From NCBI RefSeq assembly GCF_030848805.1, contig NC_092363.1:3596001-3660000 (forward strand): 64,000 nucleotides of DNA, in the 5' to 3' direction. The notes beneath the pieces are model-generated. The model was not told the DNA's origin and did not search any database. It worked only from the letters and a program-made list of their open reading frames with translations. The stretch comes from Temnothorax longispinosus. Lineage: Eukaryota; Arthropoda; Insecta; Hymenoptera; Formicidae. Position 1 is the stretch's first letter. Each line of letters starts with the position of its first letter. This document shows, piece by piece, positions 1 through 13,827 of the stretch. Made by a program: the position numbers and the translations under genes.

Positions 1-2220
1 CATGTCTATTAAAACTACTAAAATAATAAAAAGAGCAGACATAGATCATATTAGGTCGTTAGGTATATCGGTCCAACAATCGTAGGCCCGTGTCGATGTT
101 ACGTCATAGTCCAAATGCAGCAACGGATAGCTAGCGGATACTGTTTTCCCTCCATTTCGGCCAATTACGCGCATCCAATTATCGAGGCAGCGGCCGTGGG
201 TCGGAGCCGAGGCCGGATCGTTATTCTCGCGTACATGCGAAACACGTTTCAGATATCGCCGCCGCGTGCTTTTCATTCTCCGCCTCCCCCTGCGACCGCT
301 CGGAAACGATGTCATACGTCATTGCCGGTTTCATTGTGATTCGCGGATAGCCGTACGCTGCTACCTGGAGAGCGCGAATTCCGCCGTACTCGATTGCGCT
401 TCGACTCCGCGGCATTCCAATTCCGCCGCTACTTTTACTGGTATTGATTAGCGAGCCTGGCATCCATAAATTTCCAGGGGGGAGGATCCACAGAGGAGAA
501 TGCAGGAGGATGATCAAAGGATCGTATAGGATCGATACAGAAATACATACTAGGCGACACGTGTTTTCGGGTTACATTGCGCGTACGGAATGACGTCGTT
601 AATTGTCCTGATTCTATCCGGAATTCTACACGCAACTCGAATTTAATTATACAATGACACGATTACCGCAAGAACATACTTTCGCTTTGCAAACTACGTT
701 GACGTGTTAAATCCCCAGCTGACGGCGGCTGACAAAGTTCCTGAAAAGTAACGAAAGAGCGACCCGGCGATGTCCATATTTTTAACATTTCTAAAGTTGC
801 GGCGGGAAGTTACGCGGGTATGGAAAGGGAAGTTAACTGCTACTTTGTAACGCGGAGAGTTCGAAATCCCCTCTGGGATGACGGAGTCCTTCGAATTTGC
901 ATGAAAAAGGAACGGGCCTTCCAGCAACTGGTATATAAGCTACTTCCAAATGAATGCAAATTCTTCTTCGAAAGCTCTCTCGATGAGAGCCTAGAAATTT
1001 GCTTACGTAAATACGATGTTATTGTGCGACGAAATATTGCATCGTCACCACCTTTGGCGGAAGCTGCGCGAAACGCATTAAACATTTAAGATATTCATTC
1101 GCTCTTCATTTTCCGCGATACGTCGGCGTCGCGGCGTCGCTTTAAATTTCAAACAAATTTCATTGAAACGCTACGATAAAAGAGGCCCATCTGTACGTAC
1201 GTGGCGTTATAAAGTTTCTCTTGTTATTAAACTGTTGATATTATCGAAAATTTTTTATGTAAATGTAAAATGTTACACGGATATGTGTAACGACCGTATA
1301 CATACGGTATGTATGATGGTTTGCTACTGTGAAGCGGTGTAAGATAATTGATTACGCGTGCTTCTCTGGATCAGCCGATAATTGCCTGACACAGAGGGTA
1401 CAAAAACAATTACCGGTTCGGATTAGGTATTGGCACAGTGTCCATGTATGTGTGTGTACGTGTGTGCATGCATGTGTGTGTACAAGATCTACAGCGCGCA
1501 ATGATATGGTAGCGTGCTGAGAGATAGTAAGCACGCCAAACCATGCACAATGTATTTGGTATTAGTTGATCGGATCGATTCCACATTTCTACGAAAACAA
1601 CGAATTGAAATTTGATCTTATAATTTGCCGCATTTAGACTTACTGAAGATAATGCAATCAATACCGTATATTATCCGAGATACAGACGACGACGTTTAAA
1701 TTATGCACATATCGCAGTACAAATCTAAATAATTATTGGAGACATTTTTGCAAAAATAGAAGTACGATACACGTCTGAAATTTAATTTATCTGAGATTTA
1801 ATTTATATAGATTAATAAAGTTTGTTTTGCGAAAAAATTGTCGCGTGACCCGATACGGTCAGAGACCTCAATGAGCGTCAACATCCGACCGGTTTAAATT
1901 GACCTAAATACTGACTTGCTCATGCGAGCGAGCCGCAACGGGAAACTTGAATGAGGTTGAATTTCGCCGCGCTTATATCATTTCACTATCAATTCAGGCA
2001 ATTGATTCTAAAGAGGAGCACTCGATGACACTCTTGGCCCTTTTCCATTTCTTACGAGTAGTCACCGACGATATTGGCCCAATTCGCGAACGGTCGACCC
2101 TCGCGAAGAAAATGGATCTTGGCATGTGGCTACGCCAGAATCGAATCAAACCTAATTCAGCTGACCACGTCAATTTCATCCTACAACCAGCATAGTATTT
2201 CAATGCCATAAAATGATTAT
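1..2220. other. No gene recognised; probable TMTC intron DNA, mixed composition
   Basis: Short open frames occur on both strands but none resembles a protein family I know, and most overlap one another antisense. A loose GT/CA-rich patch lies around 1441-1482. I see no splice-bounded exon that continues the TMTC gene whose first coding exon lies at 13508-13827 on the minus strand. The stretch is therefore either intron of that gene or intergenic DNA. Confidence 0.45.
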
Positions 2221-2342
2221 TTAGTTTCCCATTTATAACCTACATAATTATAACTTATCTTAAATCACTCGAATTTTAGTTTCTTTCATCAATTTGTCTA
2301 ATTTTTAATAAATGTTTCATTTATTGATATAATCATGAAGAA

Positions 2343-2368
2343 ATATATATATATATATATATATATAT
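2343..2368. repeat. (AT)n microsatellite
   Basis: An uninterrupted AT dinucleotide run of about 26 bp in AT-rich DNA. Confidence 0.9.
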
Positions 2369-5300
2369 TTCATTTTCTAATTAAAATATAGAGCCTTAAT
2401 TTCTTGGACACAATGAAAATACATAAATGCTGTACATTTATAAGATCCAGCAAGTATTTTTAGTTTAAAATATCTAGTAAACTTATTTTATTAAAACTTA
2501 TTTTATATTCTATTAAAACTTCTTCTATTTTGGCATTTGATATTATAGAATAATATTAAACTTGACTCGCATTACTTTAGTTGCTCAAAATATTTAAATA
2601 TTTTAAGCAATAATGATTTCTATTAACTTTGAGATTTATAATTCCTATTATTACGTTAATAGAGATGATCAAAAGTGATATTTCAATGTTATGATATGAT
2701 AATGTTTTGTTTCAGAGAATAAAAAATCCTATATCAGTTTAAATTCTTTTTTCGATCAGATTTCTACTGAAGATCTCGGCTATAGGTAAATGATGTTTAG
2801 CTTTAATCTAGATCTGTCTAAAAGACGAGTGACTGTACTGTTCAAACAATTCCCTACTCAAATTTCATGTGACAACAGAACAATCGGAATAACCGGATAG
2901 GCAAGATGTAAGCTGCGATGGCGGCAACCCCGTCGTCGTCACCAACCTCCTGTCCACTCGTGTTTTACTGTTTGCGAATGTTGAGCCTCGCTAAGCTCCG
3001 TAGATAACGTTTTGCCCTTCGTACATTGTTCTGGGAGTTTAAACAGATTACGCCCCGGCGCTGGTTAAACGTAAATTGCTGCCCCAACTCTATCCCTATT
3101 CTCATCGAAAACCAAGCAGCCTCACGACATTTTTTAACTATCTATTCCAGTTAGTATGGGACAATGAAAAAAACGGTACATAAATTATATATGCTTCATT
3201 CACAAATTTAGAAAAAATTAATTCGCATTTTACATAGATTATATTAATATTATCTTTATAATGCCTATATTAATCACATTATATAAGTAAAGAATATGAG
3301 TTTGTTTGTTATATATATTACAAAATAATAAGTGAATGATAAATGGGCAATTAAAGACATGAAAGGTTTATAAAGAAATATTCTGTTACTTTTTATGAAA
3401 TTATGTAATGTATTTAATTAAAATGAAAGACTACTTGGAAAAGGAATGTATATTTTTCAAGAAAAAAATTTTCTCTTTGACTTGCGTAATGAAGAGCTTT
3501 TTTCAATTTATAAGGTAGTAGATAACCATGTAGAACCCTGTAAATATCGCGTGATCACAGAGGTGAATGAGAAATTCAAGTGTCAAACATTATCTAGTTT
3601 ACTGCAATTTCGGTGTAATAGAAAGCATTGATGAGGTAGCGCGCTTGTCGATGGACACGGTGACTAGATACGTTCGTAATGCAGATCCGTCACGTCCCAA
3701 TGATCTCCATAACGGAAGATCCTCGATTCCGATAGCGCGATCATCTCCCTACCGTGGCCATATCCTTCCCGAGGGATGAAACGATGTTTGCGGGCCGGAA
3801 AGGCCACAGAGAGATGAGGGCTGTGTTTTTGGCGGTCTCTTTGCGGTAAAAGGGAGGCAATCTGTTCTACCCCAAGTGTACAGAACTACGGAGTAGTCGG
3901 TGGCAAACATCGACAGCCAATAAGCCATTCCGTGGGGGAACGTACCTTATTAGATTTCCCACTTCTATTACGAAGCGATTCTTATTACGTCGATTCTCCA
4001 CGAATAAATTATTTTTCTCGCTATTCGTATATTTGTATCGACATCGAATGTCGAAGCAAATACGTTGATGAATTCATCGAAGAACATAATTCATTCAATA
4101 CCCGATTATCTCAGTACTCACAGTCTCGCATGAAAAATCCCAAAGTCCCGTGGGATTTTATAGCGCATATTCGAGTTTGCATCGGCTGATTGAACGAATA
4201 ATGGATGAGTTATCCATTAATCGCCGTCCGCATTTTACGCGAGTTAACGTTGAAAAAACTTAACATTTATTTGGAGTTTACTGTTATATCACAAGCGGAT
4301 TATATATAGATGGATCTAGCAAGTAGCAAAACTCAATAATTTAATTATTGCAGTTGTACATTTAGAAGACTTATACATAGAGAACGTTTAATCATTTATA
4401 CCAAATGTTATAGCAACTCGTCATTATTTCAAAAAAGAAAATATATTATTTCTTCCTTACTTGCCAATGTAAAGTTATTTTTAATGTTTAAGAATTATCG
4501 CTAGTAAAATTTTGTTAAGAATGTAAAATACCTAAAGCTTTGGAGAGCGACACAGGTCTTTAATCACCTTGACGTACAATGACGTACAATCTTTCTTGTC
4601 ACGGTTATAATTACGCCCGCTATTATAAACATCGTCTTTCCAACCTTAAGAGAGAGCAGCTTTCGGTGCCCAGTTGCGCTGTCTGTTTAATAACAGCCCT
4701 GTTATCCCGCCACGCGCGCGACGACAGTCAACGCAGGAGGCACAAAAAGAGACGGGGGATGACGCTGGAAAATATGATGTAATATAACGGTAGATGGGCT
4801 GTTATTATATTGTAATAGTTAATGAAGCTCGTCTCTCGAGTGACTCGATATTGCGGGCTACGGGAACGGTAACGCCGAGCAGAAGTTGGACCGACGCGCG
4901 ACTAGGATTACAACGACAAGGGACCATATATTTTACGTTACGCGGTTTACGATTGTCCGAGATTAATGACATTCCACTTCTCCTGGGCTTTACCGCGACA
5001 TACAAGTAATATCACGAGACGTCGCTGGCGCTCGCGCCTGTGGGAGGGAAAAAAGGGACAAACGCCGGGTAAGAGGATACTGGCCGTAGGGCACGCGTTA
5101 AATCCAATTTCCCTGAAACGACCCGGATCGCCGGAAATAGGAACTGGGTACAATCCATTACGATGCGTCTCGCAAAGATCAGCCGCGATACAAAAAGATT
5201 ATTGTTGCATTATGTCACTTTTGCGACCATACGACGCGATATAAATTTCACGAATTCTCGGCGATTCTTTCCCGCGAATCTTTCCCGCCTTGTGAATCAC

Positions 5301-6007
5301 GTCATATACTATTGCTTTTGCGTTCCATTACATTTTCCTGCCCATTGTCTGCTTTTCTTCGCGGCCGCTGCGTTACTAGTCCTTTCGAGTGCTGTTCTAT
5401 TGTACCGAAACTTATCTCGGTTTTCAATTTTATATGCAAAAATAGAAATAGAAAGAAGGGGTAAAAAACTGAAAAATTCGGTATATGTCGCATCAAGGAC
5501 GTTGTAAATTCTCACAGACATTTATTGGTCCCGTATGAACCATGTAAATAATAATCTGATTAATGTTAATATATAGTTAATATATAGTCTAATGATGTTA
5601 CTGGAAGCTTTGTCTGCAATGTAAATTATATGCGTAAGCAAACATCGTTACAGGAAACAACTAATGTTGAACAGTTTCTCATGAAAATGCAATGTAAAAA
5701 GTGAGATATGCGAGATGTTAGCTGATGTATAAAGGAATCGTTATATGCACCTGAGATTATAATGAGTTATATTTTTGCGACTACTACTGGAAAATATCGC
5801 AATTTATGTAATTATGATAATGGACAAAAACAAAGTATCCTATCAAAACACCTAGTTTAGAGATAAATTTAATCACTGTAAAAATAAATAAAAATTTGAT
5901 CACAATATATTTTAATGATATTACAAGTTTTTATACGAATATATATAATTTTCATGTAGTAAGAATAATCATCATTGTTTTAATGTCAATGTGTCTAATT
6001 TAATTAG

Positions 6008-6146
6008 CCTTTAGAGGGCGGAAAAAGAATTTGAAGACTTTTTTTTACTATTTTTCCCTTATTCAACACAAATTTTGCCTGAAAACATCAAATAACCTGT
6101 GTTTTTTTGGGTGGTCAATATTTCGACCACCCCCGGCCTCTAAAGG
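6008..6146. mobile_element. 139-bp MITE-like element with TTAG flanks
   Basis: The ends are CCTTTAGAGG and its exact inverse CCTCTAAAGG. Allowing one mismatch, the inverted repeat extends to 14 bp. A TTAG direct repeat flanks it on both sides (6004-6007 and 6147-6150), as expected for a target-site duplication. Near the right end, GGGTGGTC (6109-6116) pairs with GACCACCC (6125-6132) in a hairpin. It has no coding capacity. The 4-bp TTAN target and CC-starting termini suggest a piggyBac-type non-autonomous element. The family assignment is an inference. Confidence 0.7.
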
Positions 6147-6501
6147 TTAGTATTCAATGGTTTAATGGCATTTAACGAGACTTATCCCATTATTACTATA
6201 AAAATGTATTAATTATCTCGAATCTATATTTAATGTTTCTGACATTCTCGGCATTAATATGGATATTATAGACACAAGCTTTATGCCGAGATAAAGGGAA
6301 AAGAATGCAAATAAAGAAATGGTCTAACACCTTTGCGTATAATGAGAACTCCAAATGAAAGCTCGAATTTTCTATGAGATGCAATGTGAAAAAAATCTCT
6401 CTACTCTCATACGTACGTTCAGAAGCGTATCGTACTTTTAACAGTAATGCATACAAATGTAAGAGCACGAGATGAAAATGCGAGGATGTGTATATGTGTA
6501 G

Positions 6502-6504
<3 letters not shown>

Positions 6505-6533
<29 letters not shown>
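6505..6533. repeat. (GT)n microsatellite
   Basis: An uninterrupted TG/GT dinucleotide run of about 29 bp. Confidence 0.9.
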
Positions 6534-7153
6534 CTTAGAGCACCTCTCTAATTATAATATTAAACTATACGCCAAACATATCATGTAACACTAACTAGGG
6601 GAATGTTAATTGATCCTTCATGAATTACTTAATTAATTATTTCATTGAAAAAATGGAAATGTAAAAGTAATTCTTATGTAATGAAAACGTAACATATTTC
6701 AAATATTCATGCATGAATTTTAACTTCTTTTCGTTATTTCTGTTAATGCCTATCTCGGACAATTTGCCGCATCGCACGAATTTACTTTGAAATTGCGTCA
6801 TGCTTTTTGGCATCGTGTCTGGATGTACAAACTCGGAGAAAATCGTTTATAGAAGGTGTCATAGCTTATCTTACGTCTCTCTTTCTTAGATGTCATCCTT
6901 GTGCCATACAAAAGCAAGTAATTGAACTCTTTGCATTGAAACTTAGAAAGTTAAAAGCCTCGGGGTGTTGCTTGAAATTGAATTGACTCGAGCAAGTAAA
7001 GTTATTTGGCTTTATCCGTTATGCCCAAGAGGTGGTTATAAGTATCGTAAATAAAATTCTTTAAAGTACATCAATTTTCCATTAATAAATTTTTATTTAT
7101 AAATTCAATATTTGAAGATTTTCATACTCTATATAATAGTTAAAATAATAACT

Positions 7154-7172
7154 ACACACACACACACACACA
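7154..7172. repeat. (AC)n microsatellite
   Basis: An uninterrupted AC dinucleotide run of about 19 bp. Confidence 0.85.
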
Positions 7173-9780
7173 GTTAAATTTTTATAATTTAAAAAAATCC
7201 CCCAAAATATATAATATACCATACTAAATAGAAAATTAAATTTAAGTATAACGATTCTATTCATACACAAGTAAAAATTAACGTTTCCGAAACTTACCAG
7301 CATGTAATGTCAAACATACACGCTCACACACAACTTTCACTTTATATATTCACATATATAAAGAAGCGATTTATTGTTATGGTGATACGTCAATCAGGTA
7401 ACTATGGCACGCCCGACTTTGGAACTGTGAACTAATTACAACGACGTAATTAAGTAATTAACTATCTAGCGGAGGAGGCTGCAAAGCACCCTGTTCCATA
7501 ACTCTGTCAGACTATGTGTGTACACGCACATTTAAAGCCGGCGCAGTTCGCAAGAGCTATTTTGAAGTCATGTAATTAATTACCACACTATTCACCGTAT
7601 TTAACTAATCTTCTTTATATTATATTTTCAATAAATAAACCTACTATGTAAACAACATTTTTAAATCATTTTTAATACACCTATTTGTTGGTAAACGAAT
7701 TCCTGATAACCCGATGATTGATAAATAAAGTTTATAATTTCCGAAAATCGTTATATCTATTCTGCAAAAAAGTAGCTTACTAATAAAATGATAGGTTTCC
7801 GCGAGTTTGACCTACATTTCTAGACAATTTTATTCGATCGTATTGTGTCCCCGCTTAATTAGTTAAAGAAGGAAGTTTAAACGATGATTAATTTCAATGT
7901 TGATAATGAGAGTTTCGATGAGGAGATCGAGAGGCAACTATAGTCATTAATTAATTCTCTCAAGCTCGCCGGAGCATTGGTCGTTTTCGCGCGGTCTATT
8001 GGGGTCAATGAAAATTATGCGTGTCTATATAACAGCGCAATAAAGTGTTCAAACCACGAAGTACCACACTCTCCTGTGCATACTCCGGGCACGTGCACCG
8101 GGAAAAGTGTTCTTTAATATACGTGCACCATCGAGTGGACGAGTTTACAGCGCTTGCTCACGGCACGCTTCTGGTACAAGTCACGAAATGCTCTAGATGA
8201 ATCACTGCGCGGCACGAAGTGCAGTGATATAGGGGCAGCCAACGCGCCAGAACCCAATGACGCGTCCATGCGGAAGCGAATTATCTTTTCTACCACCTGT
8301 ACCTTTGCACCTGATTAATCCGCCGTTTCTCGATCACGGGGCCACGCTTTATCAAATGACGAAAATTTAATGGCGCACGTTGATTGTACGATTAATCGAA
8401 GGGAAATATTATAACGCTCGCCACGTCGAAAATGAGCTTCACGCCCAAATGAGCGTAGCGTTATATAGAACGTCGCGGAGATGTCGGAATAGATATCATC
8501 CGTAGCATTAAAAGCCCCTTCACGGAAACTGCGAAAAATGGGATGATTTTTAACGAGCTTTTTCAACTTGAAACGTTTTTACAATGTAAATGTAGTCAAC
8601 AAAAATACTTCTAGTCACACATGAATCTGACTGGCTTGATAATATGATTTATAATAGAAGAATATGTATACATATACTATTGAACGTTCGTGGAACTGAA
8701 AATGCAACGGTGGATCTGCTTTCTTCTTTTCGGATTTACGAAATCTCATCCTCTTCTTGTATGTAACATAGCCTGTTACAACTCAAAGTTCGCCGATCCA
8801 ATAAACGGAAGTGATACATCTCGGAGAAGACAAATGCGCGCTCCGGGTTTCTCGGCCACGATCAGATTGAAAGAACGTTCATAGATATATATATAAAATA
8901 GCATATTCTTGTCGCGTTTGAAACTAGAACTGTCCCTTCCTCACGTCGACGGTGCAAGTACAGCCTGAATGCACTTGGACTGAAGAGTTCGCTCATGAAA
9001 CTATCCTGCCTGAATAACTCAAATAAAACGGGAAGAACTTCTATTCGTCATGAACGAAGAACACCAGAAGGAAACGCGATATACTTGAATGTGGAAATGC
9101 CCACTTTTGAAGTGCGCTCAGATGAGATATCTCTCCCTTGAACTCATGTCGAAATACAAGCGTATCATTGTATATGTATCAAGCCGCGAGTCAGCGTACA
9201 CACATTGATATCTACACGATTTTCTTCTGTCGCTCGTATACATAAATGCAATGTCGCATTAGTAGTATAGCCAGATTAGATGGTAATAATATGATGAGAA
9301 ATCCAATTTTTCTTAGCCAGAAAAATTTGACTGTTTATCTAAAAAAATGTATCAATTTTATATCAAATTATATTTATCTTTATTATATAAATATAAATTT
9401 TTCACTTTGCAAAATCTCTCTCGTGAATAGATAATATTTGTTTACATAAATTTAAATATTTAGTATATAAGCTTTGAATATATAAAATCCAATCAGACTT
9501 GAAAACTGGCATATTTGCATGTATATTTTTAGCATGAAGATAACGATATGTGATATTTAAATAGTCGCATTATTTCTTATGACTACTTTAAGGCACATTT
9601 TCGTCTTGACGGCAAATACGTGTCTCTACTTCTCTACGCATCAAAAGAAATGTGCCATTACTTTGCAGCATTGTTGATAGATCAAGTATTGATGATAGTA
9701 ATATGAAATTCCGATATCTGTCTCGATAATGAGAGTTAATCACAAGACTAAATGAAATATAATATCATAGTCGACAGATC

Positions 9781-12700
9781 GTGGCGTAATCGAATGCGAG
9801 GCGTACGTGCCGCGCAACGCAAAGTTATATCACACGTCTAAATTAGAGCTTGCAGCGCGCAATCATTCATGCGTGTCAGTAGCGCCGCGGAACGAGATTC
9901 CACCACGTTGCGCGTCCTGGTCAAGTAATTTAATAATAATTATTCCCTCACAGGAGACGGCCGCAAAGCGTGGCCCATTGCCACTGTCGGCCGACTCATA
10001 AATCACCGGCTAACGCCTAACGGACTTAGTCGCTGATCGTGATTTAATGCCAGTAAAATGCTAACAACCGCGTCAACGAGCCAATAAGAGACATCGTTTA
10101 TGAGGAGATCTTAAACGATCCATTAGCCAATGTTATTCGCGAGATGGCTTTTCCAGTTGATGCCATTTAATATCTGAGAATAAATAGTGAGATATAAAAA
10201 ACACGGCATATAAAAGAGAGACTTTTAGCAAGCAGAGATAGCAGCATTCACGGATTATTCCAATACAGACAAACCAAACGGAGATGATCAAATTCAGATG
10301 ACGCTTTGTGGCCGCCGGCTATCGCGGAAAAATCAGTGGATATTCACCGTCACGGTTTTTGGCCACGATCTCGCCGCAAAGCGCGCCGTACTCGTGGCCA
10401 CAAGTGACGAGACAAAGAAGAATCTCCGGGGAAACGATATAAGTTCCAACTTGCGACGAACGCGATTATATCGATCGATCGTCATTGTACAAGTACAAAG
10501 GCTTTGGTGAGCGGGAGCGTGTGTGAGTGTGTGCGATGTGTATTATCAAAGTACACTGGATGCGTTGATAAATCCGCTGGAGAAGAACATAATAGAGAAG
10601 CGCGAATATTCCGCCGCGCGCACCGAGGACAGGAAGATTTCTCTTAATTGAACTGCACGTAAATAACGTTATATCCCGTGAACGAGTATGCCGCGTTAAT
10701 TGGATAGATAAATTTAATGTTTGCGGAGCTTCAATAATCGCTCTCGCGCGCGTATACCGGACTTTAACGCGGTAGGAGGCACGCGCTACAATTTTACATC
10801 AGACCACCCTAATTTTCTTAGCTTTAATCGAAGGCGATAGTCACCTCGCGCGCTCCGCGTATCCCGCGTTTAATCGCGTTTCATAAATATCGGGCTTCGC
10901 ATTAGAGCACCCAATTTGGACGCAATCCCGATAAGCGCGAGCGTTGCGTATTATTAGACACCTGTATGCTCTCTCAGCCGGTGTAATAAGGCGTCACCTG
11001 ATTTTATCCGAGGCTTTCTCCTTTATCGGACTATCTGGAGCGTATTCCGCAGTCTATTTGCGGACGTAATGATCTAACATGATCGTCAACCCGTGAAGCT
11101 CGGCCCTCTCGCAAAACGTGGAAACGAATCGCTCGGCGAGCTCTCTGCGTTATTCATTTGCCGGGGCGAAGACTCACGCTCGACCGCACCCGTAAATTAT
11201 TTCCGGCCGAAACGAAGTAGTTGAAACACGTACAACTTGCATGAAATCCCATTTTTCCTATCAAATACGTGCCCGCACGATTCCGCGGACTGCAAATAAC
11301 CGGTAATAGTAACTGGTTTCCAAATATCCTTTCGCGATAAGGTACGCCGTGCGCGCGCGGCTGATATCATCTCAATTAGCACCCGTCGCGTCAAAAACGT
11401 CGGCAAAGCGATCAAACACGCGAATTAAGCGCAGGGAGAACGATCGCTGATGCGATCTACGAAATGATATGCCACACACGTTGAGTACAAAATTGCTCAC
11501 GTCTATCAGTCTGTGGCTCGGGCGTAGCCGGGACCCGGTGTACGCTACACGATGATATAGACGAGATAAAACGTATAAAACGTATATATACGCGAACACA
11601 GCAGAATACGATGACTGCTTCGAGGAAATGCCCGGGAATCTCTCGGAAACTTTGGAGCGGTCCATGCGGAAGGCGTTGGGTCAACTGCCACGAATGCACT
11701 CTGGACTTTTGAGGTCGCCCCGACGCATTTTCATCCGAGAACTCGAATTCTCAAAGCGGCATACCGTGTGCGCCGTCAGAGTTTCGTGGCAATAAAGAGA
11801 ACGGGCGGTGAAAAGAGACACGCCGCGAGAAGGATGGAGCATGGAGCATACATGCACTGGGAATTGTCCAAAGCTTTCCACCTGCCACCGACGAATGCAA
11901 AGTACGATTGCTATAGCATAGAAAGAATTATCGGTGCGAGCTACCGACGATCAGAGAAAATCCCGCGTGTTCGAATTCGATTTCCTCTTTTTCGAGGCTA
12001 CTCGTGCATGATATTGCAGACGCAATAAAATGCTGGAATAGATTATTAACCAAGATAGAGGCTCGTAATTTGCTCGCGCTGTATATTTGACGCGCCCCTC
12101 GCGTCAAACAAACGACGAAAGTAACGATACATCAACCGTCCAATATTGTAGAATGTAGACAACTCTCGCCTTAAACGGCTGACACATAAATCTTCGCTTA
12201 TCCTTTCAACCGCATGTCAGCATAAGCGACGCATTTTTCGCACGCGCATAAACCACTCTCCCCGCCTCGCTTGAATCGAGTGGCGGCAACAATAAGAGAT
12301 ACCGGGAGGGTATCGCCTCAACCCGCGCGCGCGCGCGTGCGATATAAAAGCACGTTCCCGCGCGTCAGTGGCGATCCGGATCGTTAAAGTCTCGTCTTCT
12401 CGACGAGACGAATGTGGTTCGCGGCGCGCCGCGGCGCCGGCGTCTCCGCGCCCCCGGGGGATTATGGATGCGTTCCACTTCCGATAACGCGCGAAACGTG
12501 GAGGCGTTTATGCCCTCGCCCTTACGCCCGGCTGCTCCCTTTTCTCGACCCGTCCCGCCCGCGCGCCACGTTTCGCGCCCGCACACCTCGTCGAAGTTGG
12601 CAACAGCATCTGGAGCGTTAAGGGTGGATGAGCGATGTGCCGGTGTCTTGCGGCGTGATGGATCGTCCAATACCAGCCAATATGCAGTATTGCACGTGGA

Positions 12701-13507
12701 GTGGCAAACTGGTATCCATGCATCAAATCGGCGGGCAGAAAGCGGGCAGGAAGGTAGATGGTCGGAGGGAGGGGGAGGGGGTGCGGGGAGGCAGGGTGGA
12801 AGTTTCGTGTGCTCTACACGACACGTTCCTGCACACCCCACCGTATGCTCGGTCGCTTCCGTCGTGGTCAGAGAACGGTTCTTGCCGATCCGTCCTTAGT
12901 GGTACGACCATAAGGTGCATCTCCGATTGCATGGGATACCTATATACGGCTATGTATCTACACGCGTATATATGAAGGTACATATATAGGTACGTACCTT
13001 CCCGTATACACGTACATATATACGAGATCCGGGATGTCCCGGTAAGAACGGCAAGGAGGCTGCCGGTGCTTGCGAGCTACGTGGTCGTGCCATGTGCTTG
13101 GAACGTCAGGCAACCAGACACGTTTCTCGAGACAATTTCTTGCCGTCTTATTTCATCCGGACGGATACGACCGTGCACCGAATCGTATTCACTTTTCTAT
13201 TTAACGGATTGTCCTGAAGGACCAGTTTTGATAAACGAGCCGCAAGAAGGGAAGAGAAAAGACAGATTAAATCAAAACGTGGTAATACCTAAAAATAGCG
13301 GAACAAATATCCAATTCTCGTTGAAAATACAGATCTGAATAAAAGTATAAATAATTTCGCACGACAGTAAAGTAATTCGATTTCCCATCGCGGTATTACC
13401 GGTTATTGCCATAAAGCTTTGAAACTAACCAGGTCAATCCTTTATCTAATTCTCAGACAAACAGTCCAACAAAGAGCTCGATAAATGTGAGAGAAATATT
13501 GGCTCAC
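9781..13507. other. CpG-rich stretch next to the TMTC first coding exon, no exon recognised
   Basis: The sequence becomes rich in CG dinucleotides, which lengthens chance open frames on both strands, notably around 12365-12900 where overlapping frames run antisense to each other. A TATA-like box with a TCAGT initiator-like site lies at 12343-12369 on the plus strand. I see no further TMTC exon, so this stretch is most simply the start of TMTC intron 1. Confidence 0.45.
12343..12412 (+). promoter_or_regulatory. Possible core promoter (TATA plus TCAGT) with a hairpin before the first ATG
   Basis: TATAAAAG at 12343-12350 is followed by TCAGT at 12365-12369, which matches the arthropod initiator. 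The spacing (about 24 bp from the first T to the putative +1 A) is shorter than the usual 30. An 8-bp perfect hairpin, GTCTCGTC (12389-12396) and GACGAGAC (12402-12409), ends two bases before the ATG at 12412. That ATG opens a 69-codon Arg/Pro-rich frame I do not recognise. The element could be a start site inside the TMTC intron, or a chance match. Confidence 0.25.
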
Positions 13508-13827
13508 CGAAACGTCAGAGTGGTGAAAGGTCGATAGCTCTTGTGACTATTGATGCTTTCCATCGGCGTACCCCAGAAATCGTCGTTGAGCACGCTGCTC
13601 CACGACGCCTCGCCGATCACGTCCCTGTTCCTCACCACCGCCGGTATGTCATCGTGCACGAAGTCGCAGTCGAGCGCATTGAGATAACAGCCGACCGCGA
13701 CGAGCGCGACCGCCGCGTAGATGCACCATCCCGGTGGCTCATTCGCCTCAGTTTCGTTGCATCCACCGCGGCCATTCCTCTTGACCGATGACGTTTGGCA
13801 GAAGTAACCGTTGTTCCGTCGCCTCAT
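13508..13827 (-). CDS. TMTC-family protein O-mannosyltransferase, first coding exon (partial)
   Basis: The exon encodes residues 1-106 plus two bases of an Arg codon. The ATG at 13827 has a good insect context (CAAC before it) and an in-frame TAG 24 bases upstream, which supports this start. The exon ends at a CG/GTGAGC donor (GT at 13507-13506) in phase 2. A hydrophobic segment at about residues 33-52 fits the first membrane helix of a multi-span ER protein. The first luminal loop follows, with HDD at 58-60, NDDFWG at 81-86 and SHKSYRP at 94-100. These motifs are typical of TMTC proteins, and the acidic pair is the proposed GT-C catalytic motif. Members of the family are ER-membrane enzymes with C-terminal TPR repeats, and the vertebrate ones O-mannosylate cadherins. 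It resembles the TMTC1/TMTC2 group most, but the paralogue is not settled by one exon. All later exons must lie at lower coordinates, probably beyond the window. Confidence 0.88.

Larger units (their letters stand above)
2221..9780. other. AT-rich non-coding stretch, no gene seen
   Basis: This is largely AT-rich DNA with an (AT)n run, a (GT)n run, an (AC)n run and one short inverted-repeat element, each listed separately. A perfect 10-bp tandem repeat lies at 4571-4590. Open frames are short and low in complexity or lack any recognisable motif. It probably belongs to a long intron of the minus-strand TMTC gene, but this is inferred only from its position downstream of the first coding exon. 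Confidence 0.45.

Noticed and set aside
820..1089. 89-codon plus-strand open frame with fairly protein-like composition
   Set aside because: An 81-codon frame runs antisense over the same bases, and neither carries a known motif.
12365..12899. Long overlapping open frames on both strands (158 and 161 codons)
   Set aside because: They lie antisense to each other in CG-rich sequence, are rich in Arg, Pro and Gly, and show no family motif. The longest plus-strand frame starts at GTG, not ATG.
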